Shown here piece after piece: positions 17,364-25,133 of a stretch of DNA of 64,000 nucleotides. Location: NCBI GenBank assembly GCA_902492935.1, contig CABUNJ010000011.1, positions 1-64,000 on the forward strand, read 5' to 3'. A model generated the notes under the pieces. It was not told the origin of the DNA. It ran no database searches and worked only from the letters and a program-made list of their open reading frames with translations. The translations under genes and the position numbers were made by a program. This stretch comes from an uncultured Collinsella sp. (GTDB taxonomy: Bacteria; Actinomycetota; Coriobacteriia; Coriobacteriales; Coriobacteriaceae). The stretch's first letter is position 1. Each line of letters opens with the position of its first letter.

Positions 17364-17588
17364 GACGAAGACTGATATCTCACCTCGCCGATACATACTG
17401 TCTGGCGAATCGTTTGTCAACGAATTCGGTGAACGGTAGTAAATACCGTTCAAGCGTATGTATGTATCGGTCGCCGAGCGCGGCACCTCAGTTGGGTTCG
17501 TCGGTAGGTAAGGTATATATCGTCCGCAAGTTGCGCGGGGGCAAGTCTAGGTGCTCCCGAGTAAGATTCTCTATTGATAGGAGAAGAC
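17360..17588 (+). ncRNA. Long structured 5' leader of the nan operon (unassigned cis-regulatory RNA candidate)
   Basis: The 17225-17588 interval holds no gene. Its downstream part folds well on paper. An outer 11-bp perfect helix, CCGATACATAC (17388-17398) with GTATGTATCGG (17460-17470), encloses a small hairpin around CGTT/AACG (about 17411-17422) and a hairpin of 8 perfect pairs, GAACGGTA (17431-17438) with TACCGTTC (17444-17451). A further GGGGGCA...TGCTCCC hairpin lies at about 17535-17560, just before the ribosome-binding site TAGGAG. No known riboswitch signature was recognised. It could instead hold protein operators. Confidence 0.45.
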
Positions 17589-19202
17589 ATGGCTATCATC
17601 AACAAGGGTATGTCCAGGCGTTCGTTCCTCGGCCTCACCGGCAGCGTCGCTGCTGTCGCAGGGCTTGGTCTCACCGGCTGCGGTGGCAGCTCTAGCGACG
17701 AGGGTTCCGCTTCCGGTTCCACCGATTCCGCCAACCGTGGCGGCGGCGTGATCACCGCTGGTTCCGCTTACGCTCCGTCCAGCTTCGATCCCGCCAGCAC
17801 CGGCTCCGCTGTGGGCCTGGGTGCTAACTGGCACGTCGTCGAGGGTCTCTACGGCATCGATTACCACGACTACAGCACCTTCAACGAGCTCGCCACCGAC
17901 GATCCCAAGTCTGTGGACGACACCACTTTCGAGGTCACCATCCGCAAGGGCGCCAAGTTCTCCGATGGCACCGAGGTCACCGCTGACGATGTCGTTGCCT
18001 CCTACACCGCTTGCGCCGCTTCCGCTACCTATGCTCCGTTCTTCCAGCCTTTCGAGTCCATCGAGGCCAAGGACGCCAGCACCGTGACGGTCAAGACCAA
18101 GGTCCCCAACTTCTCCCTGCTCAAGGATCGTCTTGCCATCGTCCGCGTTACCCCGGCCACCCAGACCGAGGAGGATCGCGCCAAGCAGCCGATCGGCTCC
18201 GGCCCCTGGATGTACGACTCTATTTCCGATACCGAGATCACCCTGGTTCCCAACCCCGAGTACAACGGTGAGTATGCTGCCGAGGATAAGAAGATCCAGT
18301 ACAGCATCTTGACCGACCCCACCGCTCGCGTTACCGCTCAGCAGGAGGGCTCCACGCTCGTTATGGAGCTCGTTACCGCTGACGCCGTCGACCAGCTCGA
18401 GAGCGCCGGCTGCAAGATCGATAACGTTCAGGGTTTCGGCACCCGCTTCATCATGTTCAACGTCGCCAAGGAGCCTTGGAACAACGTCAAGGTCCGTCAG
18501 GCTGTCATGTATGCGCTCGACACCGAGAAGATGGTCAGTAACACCTTCGCCGGCCTTGCCACCGCTGCCAGCTGCTACCTGCCCAAGAGCTTCACCAACT
18601 ATCATGAGGCTTCCACGGTGTACAAGACCGACGCCAAGAAGGCTAAGAAGCTCATCGAGGAGTCTGGCATCACCCCGGGTGCTATCACCCTGCGCACCAC
18701 CGACAACGAGCAGATTAAGGGCATGGCCGCCCAGGTCAAGAACGACCTCGACGCTCTCGGTTTCGATGTGACCATCCAGACCGATACCTCGCCGGCTACC
18801 TACGCTGCCATTGACGGCGGCGAGGCCTACGATATCCTCCTTGCCCCTGGCGATCCTTCCTGCTTCGGCGCCGATCCCGACCTGCTGCTCAACTGGTGGT
18901 ACGGCGACAACGTCTGGATGCAGACCCGTTGCCCGTGGAAGGAGTCCGCTGAGTGGCAGAAGCTCCACGGTCTCATGGACGAGGCTCTTGCCGCCGAGGG
19001 CGACGAGCAGCAGAAGAAGTGGAACGAGTGCTTCGACATCATTGCCGACAACGCCGTTCTGTACCCCGTTGTCCACGTCAAGACCGTCTCCGCTTCCTGG
19101 GACGATCCGTCCACTGCGCCCAACGGCGAGGCCCTCGATGGCTTCAAGGGCATCGGCACGACGAGCATGTCCTTCAGGGGCGTTGCGACCGTCAAGGCGT
19201 AA
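17589..19202 (+). CDS. Sialic-acid operon ABC transporter, substrate-binding lipoprotein (SBP_bac_5)
   Basis: Extracytoplasmic solute-binding protein of the peptide/nickel family. The 537-residue protein begins with a Tat-like signal, SRRSFLGL at 9-16, and a lipobox LTGC with lipid-modified Cys31, followed by a Gly/Ser-rich linker. The body has the family motifs VEGLYGIDYHDYSTFNELA and YALDTEKMV. Context (NanA-like, NanK, NanE downstream) suggests a sialic-acid ligand, as for SatA-type systems in which peptide-family transporters import sialic acid. Codon use is strongly biased, suggesting high expression. ATG 17589 follows TAGGAGAAGAC; the longer frame from 17574 is not needed. A peptide ligand cannot be excluded. 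Confidence 0.85.
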   Translation: MAIINKGMSRRSFLGLTGSVAAVAGLGLTGCGGSSSDEGSASGSTDSANRGGGVITAGSAYAPSSFDPASTGSAVGLGANWHVVEGLYGIDYHDYSTFNELATDDPKSVDDTTFEVTIRKGAKFSDGTEVTADDVVASYTACAASATYAPFFQPFESIEAKDASTVTVKTKVPNFSLLKDRLAIVRVTPATQTEEDRAKQPIGSGPWMYDSISDTEITLVPNPEYNGEYAAEDKKIQYSILTDPTARVTAQQEGSTLVMELVTADAVDQLESAGCKIDNVQGFGTRFIMFNVAKEPWNNVKVRQAVMYALDTEKMVSNTFAGLATAASCYLPKSFTNYHEASTVYKTDAKKAKKLIEESGITPGAITLRTTDNEQIKGMAAQVKNDLDALGFDVTIQTDTSPATYAAIDGGEAYDILLAPGDPSCFGADPDLLLNWWYGDNVWMQTRCPWKESAEWQKLHGLMDEALAAEGDEQQKKWNECFDIIADNAVLYPVVHVKTVSASWDDPSTAPNGEALDGFKGIGTTSMSFRGVATVKA

Positions 19203-19264
19203 GACTCGCTTGAGTCTGTATGCAGGATGTCGGTCGTTGGGACCGTATCCTCATAGTTGAAACA

Positions 19265-19298
19265 AAGACCCGGGCGGCAACGATGTCGCTCGGGTCTT
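19265..19298 (+). terminator. Intercistronic hairpin after the nan binding protein
   Basis: A 12-bp stem with one G-U pair (19265-19276 with 19287-19298; core AAGACCCG/CGGGTCTT), 10-nt loop and no long T-tract. It probably acts as a partial terminator or mRNA stabiliser, giving more binding protein than permease. Confidence 0.6.
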
Positions 19299-19359
19299 GT
19301 AATGAGTATCCGTACTCATATACCAGTTGGTCCTACCGACAAAAGAAAGGGGAGAGAAC

Positions 19360-20316
19360 GTGAACAACTTGCTACGTTTGATTGGAAGGCGTCTTGTGGC
19401 GCTGCCGATCATGGCATTGGGCGTCACCGTCCTGGTGTTCTTCCTTATGTCGTTCTCCAAGACCGACCCCGCCTACACGGCGTTGGGTGACGGTGCCTCG
19501 CCCGAGGCGGTTGCCGAGTACCATGAGAAGTATGGTCTGGACGACCCCTGGCCCGTGCGCTACGTGCGCTATATGGGCGATTTGATCCATGGCGACATGG
19601 GCACCTATGGTGCTGCTCGCAACTCCGTTGCCAAGCGCATCTCCACGGCCCTGCCCGTCACGATGCAGCTGACCTTCATCGGTCTTGCCATCGGTGCGGT
19701 CGTTTCGTTTTTGCTCGGCGTCATCGCGGCACTGTATCGCGACAAATGGCCGGACCAAGTGATCCGCGTCTTTTCCATCGCCGGCTTGGCAACCCCGTCG
19801 TTCTGGCTTGCCGTTCTGTTGATCCTGCTGTTCTCTTCCTACCTTAAGGTGCTCCCGGCATCGGGTGCTCTGCCTCACTTCACCACGAATCCGGTTGGCT
19901 ATCTGGGACGTATGATCATGCCCGCCATCGCCTTGGCATTTCCGCTGACGGGCCAGATGACTCGTATCGTGCGTACCGCCATGGTCGAGGAGCTCGACAA
20001 GGATTATGTCCGTATGGCTCGCGGCGCCGGCGTTCCCGAGAAGGTCGTCGTCGGCATCAACGTTCTTCGCAATGCGCTGATCACCCCGGTCACCACCCTC
20101 GGTCTTAAGATCGGTTACCTCATGGGCGGCGCCGTCGTCATCGAGGTTATCTTCAACCTCCCCGGCATGGGCACCGCGATTCTGCAAGGCGTTCAGGGCA
20201 ACGAGGCGAACCTGGTTCAGGGCGTCGTTATCGTCGTTGCTCTTGCCTTCATCATCATCAACATCGTGGTTGACATGCTCTACCTGCTCATCAACCCGCG
20301 CATCAGGACGGTGTAG
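19360..20316 (+). CDS. ABC transporter permease, DppB/OppB type (nan operon)
   Basis: Inner-membrane subunit of the putative sialic-acid importer. The 318-residue protein has six predicted membrane spans and the EAA-loop region DKDYVRMARGAGVPEKVVVGINVLRNALI that contacts the ATPase. Family motifs RLIGRRLVALPIMALGVTVLVF and HYGLDDP-like YGLDDPWPVRY are present. GTG 19360 is chosen because AAAGGGGAG lies just upstream; the frame open from 19327 lacks such a signal. It is 3 bp from the fused permease-ATPase gene. Confidence 0.9.
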   Translation: MNNLLRLIGRRLVALPIMALGVTVLVFFLMSFSKTDPAYTALGDGASPEAVAEYHEKYGLDDPWPVRYVRYMGDLIHGDMGTYGAARNSVAKRISTALPVTMQLTFIGLAIGAVVSFLLGVIAALYRDKWPDQVIRVFSIAGLATPSFWLAVLLILLFSSYLKVLPASGALPHFTTNPVGYLGRMIMPAIALAFPLTGQMTRIVRTAMVEELDKDYVRMARGAGVPEKVVVGINVLRNALITPVTTLGLKIGYLMGGAVVIEVIFNLPGMGTAILQGVQGNEANLVQGVVIVVALAFIIINIVVDMLYLLINPRIRTV

Positions 20317-20319
20317 ATT

Positions 20320-22335
20320 ATGGTAAAGATTCGAGAGAAGCAAACCGAGCAGCTCGAGAAGGCTGCCTCCAAGGGGCTCAAGCTCGGTGGCTGGAAGAAG
20401 ATGACGCTGTCTTCTAAGATTGCCGCCGTCGTGCTGGTGCTGGTCGCCCTGACTGCGATTCTGGCGCCCCTTCTTGCCCCCTATAGCCCGGTCGAGATCT
20501 TTACGGCTCGCCAGGCTCCCGGCAACGGATTTATCTTCGGTACCGACGATAAGGGTCGCGACATTCTGTCGCGTATGCTCTACGGTGGTCGTTACTCGCT
20601 GATTATCGGCTTTGGCGCCACTGCCATGGCCCTGGTCTGCGGCTCGGTCGTGGGCGCCCTTGCAGCGGTTTCGCGCAAGGCCGTCTCCGAGACGATCATG
20701 CGTATCCTGGACATCATCATGTCCATCCCGGGCATCGCCCTCGCGGCCGTCTTCGTCTCCATCCTGGGCAACTCCGTGCCGTCGATCATCTTCGCCATCG
20801 GCTTTATGTACACTCCGCAGATTGCCCGTATCGTACGCGCCAACATCGTGTCCGAGTACGGCGAGGACTATGTCCGCGCGGTCATCGTTTCCGGCGCCAA
20901 GGCTCCGTGGATTTTGATCAAGCATGTTCTGCGTAACTGCATCGCCCCGATCATGGTCTTCACCGTTACCCTGGTCGCCGACGCCATCATCTTCGAGGCC
21001 TCGCTGACCTTCATCGGCGCTGGTATCCAGGAGCCCACCGCTACCTGGGGTAACATCCTCGCCGACGCCCGCGGCGGCGTGCTCGCCGGCCGTTGGTGGC
21101 AGGCGCTGTTCCCGGGCCTGGCCATCATGATCACCTGCCTGGCGCTCAACATCCTCTCCGAGGGCATTACCGACGCCATGGCCGCTGCTCCCTCCGCTGC
21201 CCTGGATCCTACCGATTCCTCCAAGCGTCGCGAGGCCGACCTGCTGGTCTCCGACCCCGTTCGCGCCTACAAGGAGCAGGCCCAGTCCCTCTCCGCTCGC
21301 CTTGGCGCCCTGCGCGATGTCGAGCTCAAGCGTGACGATCGCCACGTGCCCGACGAGTCCGTTGAGCCGATTCTCTCGGTCCGTGACTTCTGCATCCAGT
21401 TTGAGCATCACGGTGATATCAACGTCGTCGACCATGTCAACTTTGACGTTCGTCCTGGTCAGACCATGGGCCTGGTGGGCGAGTCCGGTTGCGGTAAGTC
21501 CATCACCACGCTGGCCATCATGGGCCTGACCGACGATGACGAGCATCTTTCCGGCGAGGTTCTCTGGGAGGGTCGCGACCTGCTCAAGATGAGCAAGAAG
21601 GAGTGGTTCGGCCTGCGCGGTACCGATATCGCTATGGTCTATCAGGACGCCCTGTCCTCGCTTAATCCCTCCATGCTCATCTCTGCCCAGATGAAGCAGC
21701 TCACCAAGCGCGGCGGAACCCGCAGCGCCGAGGAGCTCCTGGAGCTCGTCGGCCTCGATCCCAAGCGCACGCTCGAGAGCTATCCGCACGAGCTTTCCGG
21801 CGGCCAGCGTCAGCGTGTCCTGATCGCTATGGCCCTTACCCGCGACCCCAAGCTGGTCATCTGCGACGAGCCCACGACCGCTCTGGACGTTACCGTCCAG
21901 AAGCAGGTCATCAAGCTGCTCAACGATCTTCAGGCCAAGCTCGGCTTTGCCATGATCTTCGTTTCGCATGACCTGGCTCTGGTCGCCGAGGTTGCCCATA
22001 ACATCACGGTTATGTACGCCGGTCAGGTTATCGAGCAGGCACCTACCAAGGAGCTGCTCACCAACCCGATTCACGAGTACACCCGCGGTCTTCTGGGCTC
22101 CGTTCTGTCCATCGAGAGCGGTTCGGGCCGCCTGCACCAGGTGCCCGGCGCCGTTCCGAGCCCGCGCGATTTCCCCAAGGGCGATCGCTTCGCGCCTCGC
22201 TCGAGCCATCCGCGCATCGGCCTGGACACCCGTCCGGTCTTCAAGCGCGTGCCCGGCACCGAGCACTTCTATTCCGAGCTCCCCGACGAGGTGCTCAAGG
22301 CAAATGGTTTGACCCCTCACGCGGAGGTGATGTAG
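20320..22335 (+). CDS. Fused ABC permease (DppC type) and ATPase (DppD type), nan operon
   Basis: A single 671-residue polypeptide combines two subunits that are separate in most peptide transporters. Residues about 25-295 form a DppC-like permease (FGTDDKGRDILSRMLYGGRYSL; EAA loop DYVRAVIVSGAKAPWILIKHVLRN). A charged linker leads to an ATPase at about 345-600 with Walker A GESGCGKS near 388-395, ABC signature LSGGQRQR near 492, and Walker B LVICDEPT near 512. The C-terminal region corresponds to the oligo/dipeptide-transporter tail, but the usual Cys cluster reads FAPRSSHP. There is no frameshift; the linker is in frame. It abuts the next ATPase gene without spacing. Confidence 0.92.
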   Translation: MVKIREKQTEQLEKAASKGLKLGGWKKMTLSSKIAAVVLVLVALTAILAPLLAPYSPVEIFTARQAPGNGFIFGTDDKGRDILSRMLYGGRYSLIIGFGATAMALVCGSVVGALAAVSRKAVSETIMRILDIIMSIPGIALAAVFVSILGNSVPSIIFAIGFMYTPQIARIVRANIVSEYGEDYVRAVIVSGAKAPWILIKHVLRNCIAPIMVFTVTLVADAIIFEASLTFIGAGIQEPTATWGNILADARGGVLAGRWWQALFPGLAIMITCLALNILSEGITDAMAAAPSAALDPTDSSKRREADLLVSDPVRAYKEQAQSLSARLGALRDVELKRDDRHVPDESVEPILSVRDFCIQFEHHGDINVVDHVNFDVRPGQTMGLVGESGCGKSITTLAIMGLTDDDEHLSGEVLWEGRDLLKMSKKEWFGLRGTDIAMVYQDALSSLNPSMLISAQMKQLTKRGGTRSAEELLELVGLDPKRTLESYPHELSGGQRQRVLIAMALTRDPKLVICDEPTTALDVTVQKQVIKLLNDLQAKLGFAMIFVSHDLALVAEVAHNITVMYAGQVIEQAPTKELLTNPIHEYTRGLLGSVLSIESGSGRLHQVPGAVPSPRDFPKGDRFAPRSSHPRIGLDTRPVFKRVPGTEHFYSELPDEVLKANGLTPHAEVM

Positions 22336-23163
22336 ATGAGCGAGACCGCAGTCAACGGCGTCGAGCCGATTATCTTCCTTGATGACGTTCACGTCACCTT
22401 TAGGACCCGTACCGGCTCGATTCTGCACCCCAACCTGGTTCACGCCGTCCAGGGTGTAACGATTAAGCTCATGCCCGGACAGACCATCGGCATCGTCGGC
22501 GAGTCTGGTTGCGGTAAGTCCACCACCGCCAACGTCATGTGCGGCCTGCAGGCCCCCACGAGCGGCAAGGTCTACTTTAAGGGCAAGGACGTTACCAAAC
22601 GTACCGCCGAGGACTGTCGCCACATGGGTCGCGTCATCTCGGTCGTGTTCCAGAACCCGGCCACGGCGCTCAACCCCCGCATGGTCGTTCGCGAGCAGCT
22701 GCTCGACCCCATGCGCGTCCACAACCTGGGTACCGAGGCCGAGCAGGAGAAGCGCGTCAAGGAACTCTTGGAGCTCACCGGTCTGCCCAGCTCCGCTGCC
22801 GAGGTTCTTCCCGGCCAGCTTTCGGGCGGCCAGCGTCAGCGCGTCGCAATTGCCCGTGCCCTGTCGCTGAACCCCGATGCCATCATCGCCGACGAGCCCA
22901 CCTCGGCTCTGGACGTTTCGGTCCGCGCGCAGATTCTGAACCTGCTGACCGACCTTAAGAAGGAGCTCGGCCTGGCCATGGTGTTTATCAGCCATGACAT
23001 CCAGACGGTCCGCTATATCTCTGACGACATCATCGTTATGAATGGCGGCAAGATCGTCGAGCAGGGCGAGGCCAAGCAGGTCTTCCAGCACCCCCAGGAC
23101 CCCTACACCAAGATGCTGCTCGGCGCTGCGCCGTCGCTGCTGCATCCCAAGCTCGGCGAGTAG
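22336..23163 (+). CDS. ABC transporter ATPase, DppF/OppF type (nan operon)
   Basis: Second ATP-binding subunit of the importer. The 275-residue protein has Walker A GESGCGKSTT, Q-loop VFQNPATALNPRM, signature LSGGQRQRVAIARAL, Walker B AIIADEPTSALD and switch His in VFISHD. It is shorter than the typical OppF of about 320-340 residues because the C-terminal oligopeptide-transporter tail is missing. ATG 22336 directly follows the stop of the fused gene, implying coupling. With the fused ATPase it would form the nucleotide-binding heterodimer. Confidence 0.92.
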   Translation: MSETAVNGVEPIIFLDDVHVTFRTRTGSILHPNLVHAVQGVTIKLMPGQTIGIVGESGCGKSTTANVMCGLQAPTSGKVYFKGKDVTKRTAEDCRHMGRVISVVFQNPATALNPRMVVREQLLDPMRVHNLGTEAEQEKRVKELLELTGLPSSAAEVLPGQLSGGQRQRVAIARALSLNPDAIIADEPTSALDVSVRAQILNLLTDLKKELGLAMVFISHDIQTVRYISDDIIVMNGGKIVEQGEAKQVFQHPQDPYTKMLLGAAPSLLHPKLGE

Positions 23164-23243
23164 CCTCGCTTTCCCTCCCGTGCGCCCGGTTCCCTTGCCG
23201 GGCGCACCTCCGTTGCGATTTCGAAAGGTTGGGTTCACGGGCC

Positions 23244-24221
23244 ATGCCAAGTGCTCAGGAGCTACAACAGCAATTTGGTGAATATCGAGGCGCCATGCCC
23301 CGTCCATCAGATTTCGATCTCTTTTGGAAGGATCGCATGGCCGAGGCCGACGCCGTCGGGCTTGACTATGCGATCGAGGCGGCACCAGTCACCGATGCCG
23401 TGACCTGCCAGCTTTTCGATCTCTGGTATACCGGCATGTGTGGTGCTCGCCTGCATGCCAAGTACCTTAAACCCGTCTCGGACGAGCCCGTGCCATTGGT
23501 GCTTCAGTTCCATGGGTATCCGGGTGCAAGCCGCAGCTGGTTTGAGCAGGCATCGTTTGCGGGTATGGGCATGGCACTGATTGCTCTCGATTGCCCTGGC
23601 CAGGGAGGTCCCTCCGAGGACATTGGTGGATTTGAGGGTACAACGGTCGCGGGCCATATCGTCGCCGGTATCGACGGCGACCCGACCAACCTCTACTATG
23701 TCCGCTTGCACCAAGATATCCGCGTTCTGTGCCGTATTGTTCGTGAGCTCGAGGGTATCGACCTTGCCCGTGTGTTTGTGAACGGCGCGTCGCAGGGCGG
23801 CGGTTTGGGCATTGCGACCTGTGCACTTAACAGTGAGCTTATCAATCGCGCCGCCATCCTCTATCCCTTCCTGTCAGATTTCCGCCTGGTCTGGGATTTG
23901 GATGCCGACGACATTGCCTACGAGGGCCTGCGCTATTGGTCTCGCTGGTTTGACGAGGACTCGACTCGTATTGACGAAGCCTATGCCAAGCTGGCGTACT
24001 TCGATTCCAAGAACTTTGCCCCTATGGTCAAATGCCCCGTGCTGTTTGGCACGGGCACGGCCGATATCGTCTGTCCTCCGGCGACGCAGTTTGCGGTCTA
24101 CAACAACCTGACCTGTGAAAAGCGTCATGAGTTCTTTGAAGGCTTTGGCCACGAGGAGATTCAGGATTTTGACGATCTGATCATTCCGTTTTTCTGCAAG
24201 GGAGGGGAGGCTCATGTCTAA
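23244..24221 (+). CDS. CE7-family acetyl esterase (acetylxylan esterase/cephalosporin-C deacetylase fold)
   Basis: Alpha/beta-hydrolase of carbohydrate esterase family 7, which removes acetyl groups from small acetylated sugars. The 325-residue protein carries the catalytic triad Ser183 in GASQGGG, Asp274 in GTADIVCPP and His303 in GFGHEEI. The family RGQG motif reads PGQGG. In the nan operon its likely substrate is O-acetylated sialic acid or ManNAc, an inference from context only. A TTG frame opens at 23229, but ATG 23244 is preferred; ribosome-binding signal is modest (GAAAGG 15 nt upstream), so the start is uncertain. It overlaps its paralogue downstream by 8 bp. Confidence 0.83.
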   Translation: MPSAQELQQQFGEYRGAMPRPSDFDLFWKDRMAEADAVGLDYAIEAAPVTDAVTCQLFDLWYTGMCGARLHAKYLKPVSDEPVPLVLQFHGYPGASRSWFEQASFAGMGMALIALDCPGQGGPSEDIGGFEGTTVAGHIVAGIDGDPTNLYYVRLHQDIRVLCRIVRELEGIDLARVFVNGASQGGGLGIATCALNSELINRAAILYPFLSDFRLVWDLDADDIAYEGLRYWSRWFDEDSTRIDEAYAKLAYFDSKNFAPMVKCPVLFGTGTADIVCPPATQFAVYNNLTCEKRHEFFEGFGHEEIQDFDDLIIPFFCKGGEAHV

Positions 24222-25065
24222 GTGCGAGAGCAATATCGATGAGCTGATTGTCCCCGAGCTTACGGGAATTGCTGGGACGGTTTCGTCAAGGCTCTCTGAT
24301 TTCCGGGGTTGGCACGGCGATGCTTCTGCGGATGTTTCCGAGTTAGAGACAGCCGCTTCGGACCTTGAGGTTTGCGGGCTGACCGTTACGGCGATTGATT
24401 TCGCCAATCCGTGCGCGCGCTACTCCGAGGTTTCCTTTGAACTCGGCGGGCATGTCGTGCACGGCCGTTTGATTGAGCCCTCTGGTTGCGCCCGGGCATC
24501 CGAGCTTGTGCCACTATGCCTGATGTTTCACGACATCGATCGACCCGTGCGGGGATGGCATCACATGACGAGGTTTGCTGCCATGGGATATGCCGTGCTT
24601 GCGCTGGACGATGAGGCTATTGGATCCAGCGATCTGCAGCAGGGGATTACCTCGCCTGCTTTTGTCGAGCGCGTCCGCTGGGGCTGCGCGTTGGCGAAGG
24701 TCGCGCGCAATCTTGATGGCATGGATCCCGGCCGCATTTTTGCATGGGGCGAGGGCCTTGGCGGCGGTGTCGCGCTGGCGGTGTCTGCTCTGGACGAGCG
24801 GGCCCTTGCCTGCACGGCAGTTGCCAATCCAATTCCCGGCGGTCTCGAGGCGCTGTCGTCTCGGGTGCGCGGATCGGTGCTCATGGGCACATCGCTTATG
24901 GATACCGTGAGCGATCCCAAGGGTCAGTTTGCCGTATTCAACGGCCTTGAGTGTGACCGAAGGCATATCATCTATGCCAAATACGCTCATGAGCGCATCA
25001 ACGCGTTCGAAAACGAAGTCGTCGACTTCTTTAACCAAACGTTCTACCCGTGTTCTATGGCCTAG
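24214..25065 (+). CDS. CE7-like alpha/beta-hydrolase lacking the serine nucleophile (probable pseudo-esterase)
   Basis: Distant paralogue of the preceding esterase. The 283-residue protein aligns over RIFAWGEGLGGGVALAVSAL with RVFVNGASQGGGLGIATCAL of the upstream enzyme. The position of the nucleophile Ser is Gly181, whereas the equivalents of the catalytic Asp (D230 in SLMDTVSDP) and His (H259 in YAHERINAF) remain. The cap and RGQG regions are also eroded, yet the frame is intact and in an operon with tight overlap. It may be a structural or regulatory partner, since CE7 enzymes are oligomers. Start ATG 24214 has GGGAGGGGAGG upstream. Confidence 0.8.
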   Translation: MSKCESNIDELIVPELTGIAGTVSSRLSDFRGWHGDASADVSELETAASDLEVCGLTVTAIDFANPCARYSEVSFELGGHVVHGRLIEPSGCARASELVPLCLMFHDIDRPVRGWHHMTRFAAMGYAVLALDDEAIGSSDLQQGITSPAFVERVRWGCALAKVARNLDGMDPGRIFAWGEGLGGGVALAVSALDERALACTAVANPIPGGLEALSSRVRGSVLMGTSLMDTVSDPKGQFAVFNGLECDRRHIIYAKYAHERINAFENEVVDFFNQTFYPCSMA

Positions 25066-25133
25066 GCGGCCTGGACACTGCCAACAAGAGTGGATGGCAT
25101 AGGGCCGTCCGCCAGACAACTAAGGAGATTCTT

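Noticed and set aside
17360..17588. T-box or SAM riboswitch in the nan leader
   Set aside because: No T-box antiterminator sequence (TGGNACCGCG) and no SAM-I core pattern were found; a new or unassigned element is more honest.
20320..22335. Frameshift joining two adjacent transporter genes
   Set aside because: The frame is continuous with an in-frame linker of about 50 residues, and both halves have full motifs, so it is a real fusion rather than an error.
19372..23385. A 1337-codon open frame on the minus strand across the nan transporter genes
   Set aside because: It is antisense to four well-supported genes. Strong third-position bias (C-ending codons) removes stop codons from this antisense frame. 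Its translation shows no domain.
24214..25065. Pseudogene
   Set aside because: The nucleophile is lost, but the frame is intact, codon use matches neighbours and it overlaps the upstream gene in a functional-looking operon; a pseudo-enzyme is more likely.
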